From contig CASBQJ010000361.1 in the NCBI GenBank assembly GCA_949127705.1, positions 1 to 8,485 of the forward strand: DNA of 8,485 nt, read 5' to 3'. Both the position numbers and the translations under genes were made by a program. Origin of the DNA: Synechococcales cyanobacterium PMM_0085. GTDB taxonomy: Bacteria; Cyanobacteriota; Cyanobacteriia; Elainellales; Elainellaceae. The notes beneath the pieces are model-generated. The model was not told the DNA's origin, ran no database searches, and was given only the letters and a program-made list of their open reading frames with translations. Of the stretch, positions 1 to 5,952 are shown one piece after another. Numbering within the stretch: the stretch's first letter is position 1; each line of letters begins with the position of its first letter.

Positions 1-154
1 AGCGCGACAGTTCTGGGTCGTCTTCTAGCACCTGCACCGAATCAATCCACTTCATCCAGCGGGGCATCTGCTCTAGGTCAGACCACAGCCCCCACACCAC
101 CTGAATGGGAGTTTCAACGTCTACTTGAACACTATGTTCGAGCCAATCGGGCAT
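1..154 (-). CDS. SRPBCC/START-like (cyclase/dehydrase type) protein, N-terminal part, cut by window edge
   Basis: This is the first 51 codons of a minus-strand gene that runs off the left edge. It begins with ATG at 154 (MPDWLEHSVQVDVETPI). The pattern is the usual opening of SRPBCC/polyketide-cyclase-like proteins: a short hydrophobic strand (HSVQVDVETPIQVVW), then W-S-D-L-E-Q-M-P-R-W-M-K-W-I, which matches the family's 'vWellsDleryPrWmpwv' helix-and-turn, then a second strand (DSVQVLED). The family binds hydrophobic ligands in a helix-grip cavity. I recall cyanobacterial homologues next to zeta-carotene desaturase (slr0941 beside slr0940 in Synechocystis), but that gene is not in view. The gene starts 62 bp after the PCP_red stop on the same strand, so co-transcription is likely. 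No convincing Shine-Dalgarno is seen. The family call is fairly sure; the ligand and role are unknown. Confidence 0.75.
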   Translation of the reverse strand, partial: MPDWLEHSVQVDVETPIQVVWGLWSDLEQMPRWMKWIDSVQVLEDDPELSR

Positions 155-216
155 GAGAAAAACCTGGGGATGAAGGATGAGAGCGGGAAAGAGGGAACCG
201 GGCAGCGCCACCCTAG

Positions 217-390
217 TTAAGCAGAGCCAAACTTTTTCTTGGCCGCGTCATACACGTCGGGGGTGATGAGCAGCGTGCCCGCCTCTTGGGCAAATTTCTC
301 AATTTTTTTGCGCGCCGCAGGTCGAACAAAAAAGGGAATTTCTTTGAGACGCGCTTCGGCTTCTGGCGTCCACTCGATAGAACTACTCAT
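217..390 (-). CDS. Small stand-alone PCP_red-domain protein (57 aa)
   Basis: A 57-residue reading frame starts with ATG at 390 and ends with TAA at 217. It matches the PCP_red domain (Pfam PF08369), otherwise found at the C-terminus of the ChlB subunit of light-independent protochlorophyllide reductase. The signature covers almost the whole protein: W-T-P-E-A at residues 7-11, L-K-E-I-P-F-F-V-R at 15-23, A-A-R-K-K-I-E at 25-31, then A-x-E-A-G and I-T-P-D-V. The C-terminal Y-D-A-A-K-K-K-F-G fits the closing helix. In ChlB this region helps form the substrate end of the enzyme; what the free-standing version does is not known to me. It has no membrane segment or signal peptide. It lies just upstream of the SRPBCC gene on the same strand. 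The start has no obvious Shine-Dalgarno, but the domain begins within a few residues of it, leaving little choice. Confidence 0.82.
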   Translation of the reverse strand: MSSSIEWTPEAEARLKEIPFFVRPAARKKIEKFAQEAGTLLITPDVYDAAKKKFGSA

Positions 391-427
391 GGGAATTATT
401 CAGAACAAAAATCGCATTTATCTATTA

Positions 428-449
428 TGGCTCATAGCGTTGGCTCATA
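428..449 (-). promoter_or_regulatory. Spaced 9-bp direct repeat upstream of the PCP_red gene, possible operator
   Basis: TGGCTCATA occurs twice (428-436 and 441-449) with GCGT between, a 13-bp period. Read on the minus strand it is TATGAGCCA-ACGC-TATGAGCCA, 38-59 bp upstream of the ATG at 390. The copy nearer the gene overlaps CATAAT (424-429, minus strand), a five-of-six match to a -10 box. No -35 hexamer is found 16-18 bp upstream of that box; the repeat occupies the place instead. This layout would suit an activator or repressor binding as a dimer, which is inference. Confidence 0.35.
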
Positions 450-735
450 CTGCACAGGCACTTGCTCTGCTTGTCCCGATTGTGGGCAGTACACCTAGAT
501 GTGCCGTAATGGTCGCGCGTAAATTTGAAATGAATTAGAACGCAGGTGCAGTTCGATCCACTTGCACAGGCGATCGCCCGGTTTGTGCCATGATAAAACG
601 ATCGAACCCGCTCCTATCAACGTGTATGGCACCCTCTCCCAGGCGATCAGGGACAGACCTGCTGGAGGCATTGGTTCAGCAAAAATTTTTGCCTTGGTGG
701 CCGCTGAAATGATCCTGATTGCCTTGGGATTGATT

Positions 736-771
736 GGCGATCCGCGCTCTGGGCAGGCAAGCCAACGCCCT
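736..771 (-). repeat. Dispersed 36-37-bp repeat, copy 1
   Basis: This copy matches 5185-5221 with two substitutions and one single-base gap. Read on the minus strand it begins AGGGCGTTGGCTTGC and ends GGATCGCC, so the ends GGCG and CGCC can pair around an imperfect stem. It lies 15 bp past the stop codon of the exported-protein gene, in the same orientation to that gene as copy 2 is to the Uma2 gene. It resembles the short GC-rich, HIP1-like interspersed repeats common in cyanobacterial intergenic DNA. Confidence 0.7.
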
Positions 772-786
772 GAGCCTGGTTAGGGG

Positions 787-1785
787 CTAACGGTTGTTCG
801 CCCTCGGCTCTGGGGTAATTCTGAGCGATCGCACCATTGTATCTAGCTGAGTCAGCGTCGGAGCAAAACTCGCCGACTCTTGCATATTGATCTGCTGGGT
901 GGTGCGCTGAATATAGTCTGCGTAGTTCGCCACAAAGGCGTCGTAATTGTCTGGGGTGACCAAGTTGGCGACCGTTTCTGGCAGTGCCCCGCTCAAAATC
1001 GGGTGATAGAAGGAGATGTAGTACCTGCCGTCGGTGCTCATGCCCTGAAATGTATAGAACAAGTTGGAGCGGGCGATGGGGCTAGCATCTTGGTTATAGG
1101 TCGTCAGAAACCGAATTCCCGAACCGCTGTGGAAGGTGAGATAGCTAACCTGCGATCGCAATACCTGTGTTGCGTCTAGGGTCGGTAAAATCGTTACCGG
1201 ATCACTAATGTAGTAGGGGCGCTGAATGATCAGCGATCGCAATCGCCCTAACAGCAGGTTGACATCGCGCATTTCTTGCCGATAGCCAGCATACAGACCT
1301 CGCCAGCCGCCGACTGGGTAGACATAAAGCCGCCCCACCGATGGATACGAGTTGGCAAACAGATCGGTAACCGGATTGCGAAAGGTGAACTGGAGGTGGG
1401 TGGGTGCCCCGTTGAGATAGGGAGGCGATTCCACATCGTAGGCAGTGGCGGCTTTGACCATGCCCTGGACGCGATCGGTTAAATCGCTAGCATCAAAGCT
1501 GACCTGATCTAGAGTCAGCGTCAGCTCGGTAGCCACTTCGGGCAGTTCAGTGGCCGGAGGGCGCAACGGGTCTTGAAGTGGCGGTTGAGGCGACGGTAAA
1601 ACCTCAGGGGATGGTGAAACCTCAGGGGGCAAGGAAACCTCAGGCGACGGTGAAACTTCAGGCGACGGTGGAGTTTGAGCATTGCTGGGTAGCAGCACAA
1701 CCGCCGCCAAAAAGGCTCCACCTGTTAGACTCAGCCACCGCACCACCGCCTCCCATTGCCCCGATCGCCGCCTCAAATTGCTCAC
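787..1785 (-). CDS. Exported proline-rich protein of unknown function (332 aa)
   Basis: The product begins with a basic stretch (RRRSGQW), a hydrophobic segment at about residues 17-32 and a plausible signal-peptidase I site after S-N-A (34-36). It is therefore probably secreted to the periplasm or beyond; no lipobox cysteine is present. Residues 38-77 form a proline-rich linker built on repeats of PSPEVS. The globular part (about 85-325) is rich in aromatics and beta-prone, with the dense stretch S-G-I-R-F-L-T-T-Y and N-L-F-Y-T-F-Q-G-M-S-T-D-G-R-Y-Y-I-S. I have an unverified impression that this pattern recurs in uncharacterised exported bacterial proteins. I cannot name a family. The start is GTG at 1785: the frame upstream meets the tldE stop after only three codons, so no earlier start exists. 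GAGAAAG between the two genes may act as a weak ribosome site. With nine bases between tldE and this gene, co-transcription is very likely. Confidence 0.85.
   Translation of the reverse strand: MSNLRRRSGQWEAVVRWLSLTGGAFLAAVVLLPSNAQTPPSPEVSPSPEVSLPPEVSPSPEVLPSPQPPLQDPLRPPATELPEVATELTLTLDQVSFDASDLTDRVQGMVKAATAYDVESPPYLNGAPTHLQFTFRNPVTDLFANSYPSVGRLYVYPVGGWRGLYAGYRQEMRDVNLLLGRLRSLIIQRPYYISDPVTILPTLDATQVLRSQVSYLTFHSGSGIRFLTTYNQDASPIARSNLFYTFQGMSTDGRYYISFYHPILSGALPETVANLVTPDNYDAFVANYADYIQRTTQQINMQESASFAPTLTQLDTMVRSLRITPEPRANNR
1589..1678 (-). repeat. Five tandem 18-bp units encoding the PSPEVS linker
   Basis: Five units of 18 bp run from 1589 to 1678 with the plus-strand consensus GGCGACGGTGAAACCTCA. 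Units start at 1589, 1607, 1625, 1643 and 1661, and the last is the most diverged. Each encodes six residues, so copy-number change would lengthen or shorten the linker without a frameshift. The repeat sits just after the predicted signal peptide. Confidence 0.85.
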
Positions 1786-1794
1786 GCTGCTTTC

Positions 1795-3138
1795 TCACTC
1801 ACCCGTAATCGATAGTCCTTCCACCCAGACTCGGGGGCTAACGCCGCTCCCCGTCAGTTCCAGATCCTTTTCTACATAGATAATAGACTGGAGTAGGTCA
1901 CGAATATCTCCGGCAACTGTAGCCGCTTCAATACTGGTGCGTTTGCCGTCTTTGATTAGCCAGCCATCGAAGGGCAGCGAGAAGGACCCTTGCAGCGACT
2001 GCACCCCAGCATGGAGGGCTTGCAGGTCGTCAATCAAAATCACGTTATCGGCCTCGTCCAAGCTGTAGGTTTGGGCAGCGGGCGCACCGGGGAAGGCATG
2101 GTAGAAGTGCCGCCCAACGGTGACTTTTGCGCCCATGTTGGCGTGCCCTGTGGGCTGGGCATTCATCCGCTTGGCGGTGCCAGCGCTGTGCAAGAAGTTG
2201 GTCAGGATGCCTTTGTCAATCAGGGTAATGCGGCGGGTGGGGGTGCCTTCGCCGTCAAAGGTCTCGCCGCCGACATTTTCGGGATGGAGGGCGTCGTCGC
2301 ACAGACAAAGCAAGGGGGACGCGATCGCCTCTCCCAACGACTCAGGGGTCGAAAGGCTTTGCTTATCTAAAATGCTTTGGGCATTGAACAGGTTGGAGAA
2401 GGCTCCCATCAGGCTCAAAAAGGCATCGGGTGAAAACACGACACGATACTGACCCGATTTGATCTTTTCGTAGTTCAGATGGCTGATGGTCTTCTCCGCC
2501 GCTTCTTTGAGGCAGCCGTCTACATCCAAATCGCCAAAGCTACGGCTGACTTTGAATGCCCCGGCACTGCGCGGTTTACGCCCCTCTTGCTCAGTTTTGC
2601 TATACAGGTAAATTGAGGCCACCGATCGCCCTTCGCGGCGCATGGCTCCAGCGCTGTTGAGGTAGAAGCGATCGAGTTCACGCTGCGCCATGCCGTTGTA
2701 GGGGACAGAGGCGATCGCGGGATGGGCGGCCATCAGCGCTTTTTCTGCACCGATTAATCGTTCAATTAGAGCAGATACTTCGGCTGGAGCGGCTTTGTCG
2801 TCTAGCTCTCCGCTCAGCGGTGCCGTGGCTTCGGGGCTAAAGTCAGGAATGTTTTCTTTGGCTCCAAAAAAGCTGGCGTCGTAAGCCGTTTTTAGCGCTA
2901 GCTCTAGGCCAACCGGGTCGATGTCGGTAGTAGAGGTAATGCCGATGGTGCCGTCGCCATTCCACACGCGCACCGTCACGCTAGAGCGCTGGGATGCCTT
3001 TACCTGCTTGGGTTCACCATGATCGACTTGAACGCTGGTTTCATCCACCGATGCGCCGTAGATGTCGTATTTTGCAATGCTAAGCCGCTGGGCTGCTGCT
3101 TCAGCCTGTGTTGCTAGATCGGTAATGGAGGTTGGCAT
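1795..3138 (-). CDS. tldE: TldE/PmbA, non-catalytic subunit of the TldD-TldE peptidase (447 aa)
   Basis: This is a TldD/PmbA-family protein of typical TldE length. The N-terminal domain (about 1-200) shows the family pattern Y-D-I-Y-G-A-S, then the strand pair ending S-S-V-T-V-R-V-W-N-G-D-G-T-I-G. The C-terminal domain carries the conserved F-D-G-E-G-T-P-T-R-R-I-T-L-I-D-K-G-I-L (294-312), followed by N-F-L-H-S-A-G-T-A and a terminal strand (SGVSPRVWVEGLSI). It has no HExxxH zinc motif, as expected for TldE. In E. coli, TldE pairs with TldD to enclose a proteolytic chamber that degrades short unfolded peptides, matures microcin B17 and helps turn over CcdA. The ATG at 3138 is followed at once by a normal family N-terminus, but the Shine-Dalgarno is poor. 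A 164-bp gap separates it from the upstream small gene, so it may have its own promoter. Confidence 0.93.
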   Translation of the reverse strand: MPTSITDLATQAEAAAQRLSIAKYDIYGASVDETSVQVDHGEPKQVKASQRSSVTVRVWNGDGTIGITSTTDIDPVGLELALKTAYDASFFGAKENIPDFSPEATAPLSGELDDKAAPAEVSALIERLIGAEKALMAAHPAIASVPYNGMAQRELDRFYLNSAGAMRREGRSVASIYLYSKTEQEGRKPRSAGAFKVSRSFGDLDVDGCLKEAAEKTISHLNYEKIKSGQYRVVFSPDAFLSLMGAFSNLFNAQSILDKQSLSTPESLGEAIASPLLCLCDDALHPENVGGETFDGEGTPTRRITLIDKGILTNFLHSAGTAKRMNAQPTGHANMGAKVTVGRHFYHAFPGAPAAQTYSLDEADNVILIDDLQALHAGVQSLQGSFSLPFDGWLIKDGKRTSIEAATVAGDIRDLLQSIIYVEKDLELTGSGVSPRVWVEGLSITGE

Positions 3139-3173
3139 AGGTGCGGGGTTCCAAGAAAGGACTTGAGCAATAT

Positions 3174-3187
3174 TTGAAAAATTTCAA
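3174..3187 (-). promoter_or_regulatory. Short perfect palindrome upstream of tldE
   Basis: TTGAAA-AA-TTTCAA is a six-base inverted repeat with a two-base centre, 35-48 bp upstream of the tldE ATG. A TTGACC hexamer lies further up on the minus strand (3202-3207), but no good -10 box sits at the right distance, so the promoter itself is not placed. Short palindromes in AT-rich DNA arise by chance, so an operator role is only a possibility. Confidence 0.25.
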
Positions 3188-3220
3188 CCCAATTCAATGG
3201 TGGTCAAGGCAACTGGGTAG

Positions 3221-3276
3221 GGGCAGGTTTCATAGATAGCTGATGTGACTCAACCCAAGACTGACTAAACCTGCCC
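3221..3276. repeat. 10-bp perfect inverted repeat with 36-bp loop between the small gene and tldE
   Basis: GGGCAGGTTT (3221-3230) and AAACCTGCCC (3267-3276) are exact inverse complements. The left arm is preceded by GGTAG, giving GTAGGGGCAGGTTT. This resembles the hairpin repeats with GTAGGGGC(A/G)GGTTT ends that I recall as frequent between cyanobacterial genes. No run of T follows either arm, so it is not a standard intrinsic terminator. It occupies the only sizeable gap in the tldD-tldE cluster and could cause partial termination or protect the upstream message from decay. Confidence 0.6.
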
Positions 3277-3302
3277 TCATATGCCTATAACCAAGACACG
3301 GG

Positions 3303-3524
3303 CTAGGAGACGCGATCGCGATACAAATTATGCAATAGAGCCTCTAATCGCTCCTCTGGGCAAGCCTCCACGAGGGTTTCAAATGCCTCCAAAAGTTTGG
3401 CGGCACTATCGCCCAACATCGGACTCAAGCCCCACACGTCTTCTACCCATTCTTGAGGCGGCGATTCCTCAAAGATGGCTCGCTCTAGTAGCGCTTTTGC
3501 TTCAGCTTTTGAAATAGAAGACAT
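3303..3524 (-). CDS. Small acidic helical protein of unknown function (73 aa), between tldD and tldE
   Basis: I do not recognise this protein. It starts with MSSISKAEAKALLERA at 3524 and ends with TAG at 3303. It is strongly acidic (about 15 Asp/Glu against 7 Lys/Arg) and looks almost wholly helical: helix 1 about 5-19, a P-P-Q-E-W-V-E-D-V-W turn at 22-31, helix 2 about 39-54 and helix 3 about 56-70. It has no signal peptide, membrane segment or cysteine motif (one Cys, residue 55). The start is well supported. The ATG lies four bases after the tldD stop, and GGGGAG (3533-3538), inside the last tldD codons, is eight bases upstream. A longer frame from 3548 would lack this site and overlap tldD. 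The gene is almost certainly co-transcribed with tldD. A peptidase partner, regulator or unrelated passenger are all possible. Confidence 0.8.
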   Translation of the reverse strand: MSSISKAEAKALLERAIFEESPPQEWVEDVWGLSPMLGDSAAKLLEAFETLVEACPEERLEALLHNLYRDRVS

Positions 3525-3528
3525 CGGC

Positions 3529-5112
3529 CTAGCTCCCCGATCGGCCACCGACCGTAATGGAATCGACCTTCAGGTGAGGCTGACCAACGGTGACATAAAT
3601 GCTGCCGCTCACCGAGCCACAGAAGCCAGCGGCCAGTCCCAGATCCTTCGAGCACATGGAAATCTTGTCCATAATTTCCGTCGCTTCGCCAATCAGCGTT
3701 GCGCCCTTGAGCGGCTTGGTCAGCTTGCCGTTCTCAATCAGGTAGGCTTCATCGACTGCAAAGTTGAATTGCCCTGTCGCCCCAACGCTACCGCCGCCCA
3801 TCTTCTTGCAATAAATGCCCTTGTCAATTGAGCCAAACAGCTCGTCTAGCTCGTAGTTGCCAGGGGCAATGTAGGTATTGCGCATCCGGCTGGCGGCAGC
3901 GTAGGCATAGCTTTGACGACGACCGCTGCCCGTGCGCGGATGGCCTGTGCGCATGGAACCTGCCCGGTCGGCCAGGAAGTTCTTGAGGATGCCATTTTCA
4001 ATCAGCAGCGTCCGCTGGGCGGGCATCCCTTCATCATCCATGTCGATGGTGCCAAAGGCGTCGGGAGATAGCCCTTCGTCCCAGGCCGTCAGCGCTTCGT
4101 GGGCAATTTTTTGTCCCTTTTTATCAATAAACGGCGTGGTTTTGCGCTCAATTTGGGTCGTCTCTAGCAGATGGCCGCAGGCTTCGTGAAAAATCACCCC
4201 GCCAAACTCATTCGCCATGATCACTGGATAGCTGCCCGACTCCACATAGTCGGCATAGAGCATCTTCCCGGCAGACTCGGCCACGCCTTCTGCCGTCGTG
4301 TCAAAATCCCAGGCGCGCAAGAAATCGGGCTTGCCCGTGCTGCCCAAGCGCTGCCCAATTGAAGACCGATTGGCTCCATCGGCGCACAGCAGGCTATATC
4401 CCGCAGATTGGGTGAGGCGAATATCGCGGGCAAAGGTGCCATCGCTAGCGGCCACTAGCACCTCTTGCCAATCGCGGAAGTAGCTGGCGCGGCGAGATTG
4501 GGCGTGGCTGGCTTTGGCATTAAGGCGGGCATTGGCATCCAATAAAATTTCGCCCATTTCTCGAATCGAGCTACAGTCAGCCAGCCAGCTCTCTTTGCCG
4601 CGTTTGGTGGCGTAGTCGCGCAGCAGTTCCAGGTTGATTTCGGGAATGAAGGCGTTGGCGGTCGGCAGTTGCAGTCCCAAAATCGACAATGCCTTTTCTA
4701 AGGCCAATTTCAGTCCGGCAAAAGACAGGTCATTGGTGCTGACATAGCAGTCACCCTTGCCCTGAAACACCCGCACTCCGGCACCTGTAGTCAGCGCTGG
4801 CGAGATGCTGGTAATGGTATCGTCTTCTGCCAAACAGTTAATGTAATTAACGCGCTCTAGAAAAATCTCAACAAAATCGGCTCCGGCGGCGCGCCCCAAC
4901 CCCAATAGGGTCGATAGCGGCGCTTCCCAACTTTCGTCAAAGCGATCGCGTGTTGCGACGTAGTTTAGAGTCGGCAATTGCTTAGAAGTCAGCAATAAAT
5001 CGGGTAAAGCAGAAAGTCTCATCAGCGGCGTCCTAGGCGAAGGGCTGGCAACAATATTTGGCAGCAGAGCAATATCTGGCAATGGTAGTGGCTGGCCACA
5101 CTGTAGAGTCAT
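3529..5112 (-). CDS. tldD: TldD, catalytic zinc metallopeptidase subunit (527 aa as called)
   Basis: This is the catalytic member of the TldD/TldE pair. Numbered from the start at 5112, the zinc motif is H309-E-A-C-G-H314 (HExxxH), within E-F-G-G-V-I-F-H-E-A-C-G-H-L-L-E. The family's third zinc ligand is a C-terminal cysteine, best matched by C498 in G-F-C-G-S-V-S-G. Other family blocks are Y-F-R-D-W-Q-E-V-L-V, G-T-I-D-M-D-D-E-G-M-P-A-Q-R, the Gly/Arg-rich M-R-T-G-H-P-R-T-G-S-G-R-R-Q and the closing V-G-Q-P-H-L-K-V-D-S-I-T-V-G-G. The ATG at 5112 has a strong Shine-Dalgarno (GAGGAG, 5121-5126, eight bases away), so I chose it. It adds about 30 residues, rich in Pro and Leu, before MRLSALPDLL. 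An ATG at 5022 with AGGA upstream would give 497 residues, nearer the usual length. Function is sure; the start is less so. Confidence 0.94.
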   Translation of the reverse strand: MTLQCGQPLPLPDIALLPNIVASPSPRTPLMRLSALPDLLLTSKQLPTLNYVATRDRFDESWEAPLSTLLGLGRAAGADFVEIFLERVNYINCLAEDDTITSISPALTTGAGVRVFQGKGDCYVSTNDLSFAGLKLALEKALSILGLQLPTANAFIPEINLELLRDYATKRGKESWLADCSSIREMGEILLDANARLNAKASHAQSRRASYFRDWQEVLVAASDGTFARDIRLTQSAGYSLLCADGANRSSIGQRLGSTGKPDFLRAWDFDTTAEGVAESAGKMLYADYVESGSYPVIMANEFGGVIFHEACGHLLETTQIERKTTPFIDKKGQKIAHEALTAWDEGLSPDAFGTIDMDDEGMPAQRTLLIENGILKNFLADRAGSMRTGHPRTGSGRRQSYAYAAASRMRNTYIAPGNYELDELFGSIDKGIYCKKMGGGSVGATGQFNFAVDEAYLIENGKLTKPLKGATLIGEATEIMDKISMCSKDLGLAAGFCGSVSGSIYVTVGQPHLKVDSITVGGRSGS

Positions 5113-5120
5113 GCGTCAGT

Positions 5121-5126
5121 CTCCTC
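5121..5126 (-). promoter_or_regulatory. Shine-Dalgarno site deciding the tldD start at 5112
   Basis: On the minus strand GAGGAG lies eight bases before the ATG at 5112. This is a better ribosome site than the AGGA before the internal ATG at 5022 and is the main argument for the longer protein. Confidence 0.6.
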
Positions 5127-5184
5127 AGTCTAGCAAACGTCCCCGCTGAAACGTTCCAGATTGCGTTAGTTCTGAGGGAGTGAA

Positions 5185-5221
5185 GGCGATCCACGCTCTG
5201 CGCAGTGCAAGCCAACGCCCT
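5185..5221 (-). repeat. Dispersed 36-37-bp repeat, copy 2
   Basis: This is the partner of 736-771. On the minus strand it begins AGGGCGTTGGCTTGC, contains the palindrome CTGCGCAG and ends GGATCGCC. The ends and the centre are self-complementary, so a transcript could fold here. It lies 17 bp past the stop of the Uma2 gene and about 73 bp upstream of tldD, within the 126-bp gap between them. Confidence 0.7.
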
Positions 5222-5238
5222 ACCTGTAACTGCGCCAC

Positions 5239-5937
5239 CTATCCGGCTGAGTCCGATAGCTGTTGCACAAACTGGGCATGAGCGGGTGCCGCCAACCCCA
5301 CCTGCACGACTGCCAATACCTGCGTCATATTCCCACTCAACAGGTGATCTACGGCCAACCACAAGCCCGGAAACACCCGACTTCTGATGATGCCATCGGC
5401 ATCCACGGGCAGCGATAAATACTCGCCATCTTGCAAATAAAACCAGTCTAATTTTTGGTCAAAAACTTGCCAAACAATATATTCCTGGATGCCATTGCGC
5501 CGATAGGCTCGCTTTTTGTCGCCCAAATCAATCGCCGCACTGCTGGCCGCAATTTCGGCCACTAACTCGGGTGCCCCTTCCACATAATCATCATCACTCA
5601 GCCGCGATCGCCCCCCTGCCGCCGCCTCAATCAGCAGCACGGCATCTGGCTGAGGTTCGTTATCCGCATCTAAACGAACGCTCGGTTCAATCCCTAACTC
5701 CACACCCGCTGTTGAGCTGCCGTAAACGCCTAGCCAAGTCACCAGAAATCCGTGAGGTTGACCATGACTCCGGAAACGCAAGGCAGCCGCCATGTAGTAA
5801 ACGACTCCTTCAATTAATTCGGCTTTTCTGAGCTGAAGCATGCCGTTGTAGCGGCGCTCAAATTCTTGTCTAGTCAGGCGATCGCCACTTTCTAACGGTG
5901 GAATTGATAGCGACTGCTGCGGTGGAGTTTTAACCAT
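5239..5937 (-). CDS. Uma2 family (DUF820) endonuclease-like protein (232 aa)
   Basis: This is a Uma2/DUF820 protein of the PD-(D/E)xK nuclease superfamily, a family greatly expanded in cyanobacteria and mostly without known function. The diagnostic blocks appear in order: L-T-R-Q-E-F-E-R-R-Y near 21-30, the acidic K-A-E-L-I-E-G (38-44), Q-P-D-A-V-L (96-101) with catalytic-type D98, A-P-E-L-V-A-E-I-A-A-S (122-132) with E128, then D-L-G-D-K-K-R-A-Y-R-R-N-G-I-Q-E-Y-I-V-W (137-156). The usual basic residue is probably K141 or K142, since the position two after E128 is Ala. The last 30 residues (from about 203) are extra tail. The start at 5937 (MVKT) gives the normal N-terminus but has no clear Shine-Dalgarno. 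The gene begins 53 bp after tRNA-Gly on the same strand and may be read through from the tRNA promoter. Confidence 0.88.
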   Translation of the reverse strand: MVKTPPQQSLSIPPLESGDRLTRQEFERRYNGMLQLRKAELIEGVVYYMAAALRFRSHGQPHGFLVTWLGVYGSSTAGVELGIEPSVRLDADNEPQPDAVLLIEAAAGGRSRLSDDDYVEGAPELVAEIAASSAAIDLGDKKRAYRRNGIQEYIVWQVFDQKLDWFYLQDGEYLSLPVDADGIIRSRVFPGLWLAVDHLLSGNMTQVLAVVQVGLAAPAHAQFVQQLSDSAG

Positions 5938-5952
5938 GACTGGTGGGGTGCC

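Larger units (their letters stand above)
391..786. other. 396-bp intergenic spacer without a convincing gene
   Basis: This spacer lies between the stop of the exported-protein gene and the start of the PCP_red gene. It holds the presumed PCP_red promoter with its direct repeat (428-449), one HIP1 site (570-577) and one copy of the 36-bp dispersed repeat (736-771). Several short frames are open on both strands but none is convincing. One is a 40-codon plus-strand frame (590-712) whose TGA overlaps an ATG at 709-711 that opens a short hydrophobic frame ending near 783. Another is a 59-codon minus-strand frame starting inside the spacer and ending near 500. None has a Shine-Dalgarno or a recognisable domain. 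Confidence 0.6.

Noticed and set aside
239..538. Plus-strand 99-codon frame over the PCP_red gene
   Set aside because: The minus strand encodes a clear PCP_red domain here; the plus frame has none.
562..783. Plus-strand 73-codon frame with a hydrophobic stretch
   Set aside because: TTG start, no Shine-Dalgarno, and its last third is encoded by the dispersed repeat. I treat it as non-coding or a relic.
1990..2370. Plus-strand 126-codon open frame
   Set aside because: It lies wholly inside tldE on the opposite strand and has no domain; a shadow of the GC-rich coding strand.
1795..5112. Idea that tldD-small gene-tldE is a modified-peptide (RiPP) biosynthesis cluster
   Set aside because: No cyclodehydratase, radical SAM, lanthipeptide or transporter gene is nearby, and the small protein lacks a leader/core layout or a Cys/Ser/Thr-rich core.
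5033..5362. Minus-strand 109-codon frame spanning the Uma2 3' end and the tldD start
   Set aside because: It overlaps both real genes out of frame and runs through the dispersed repeat.
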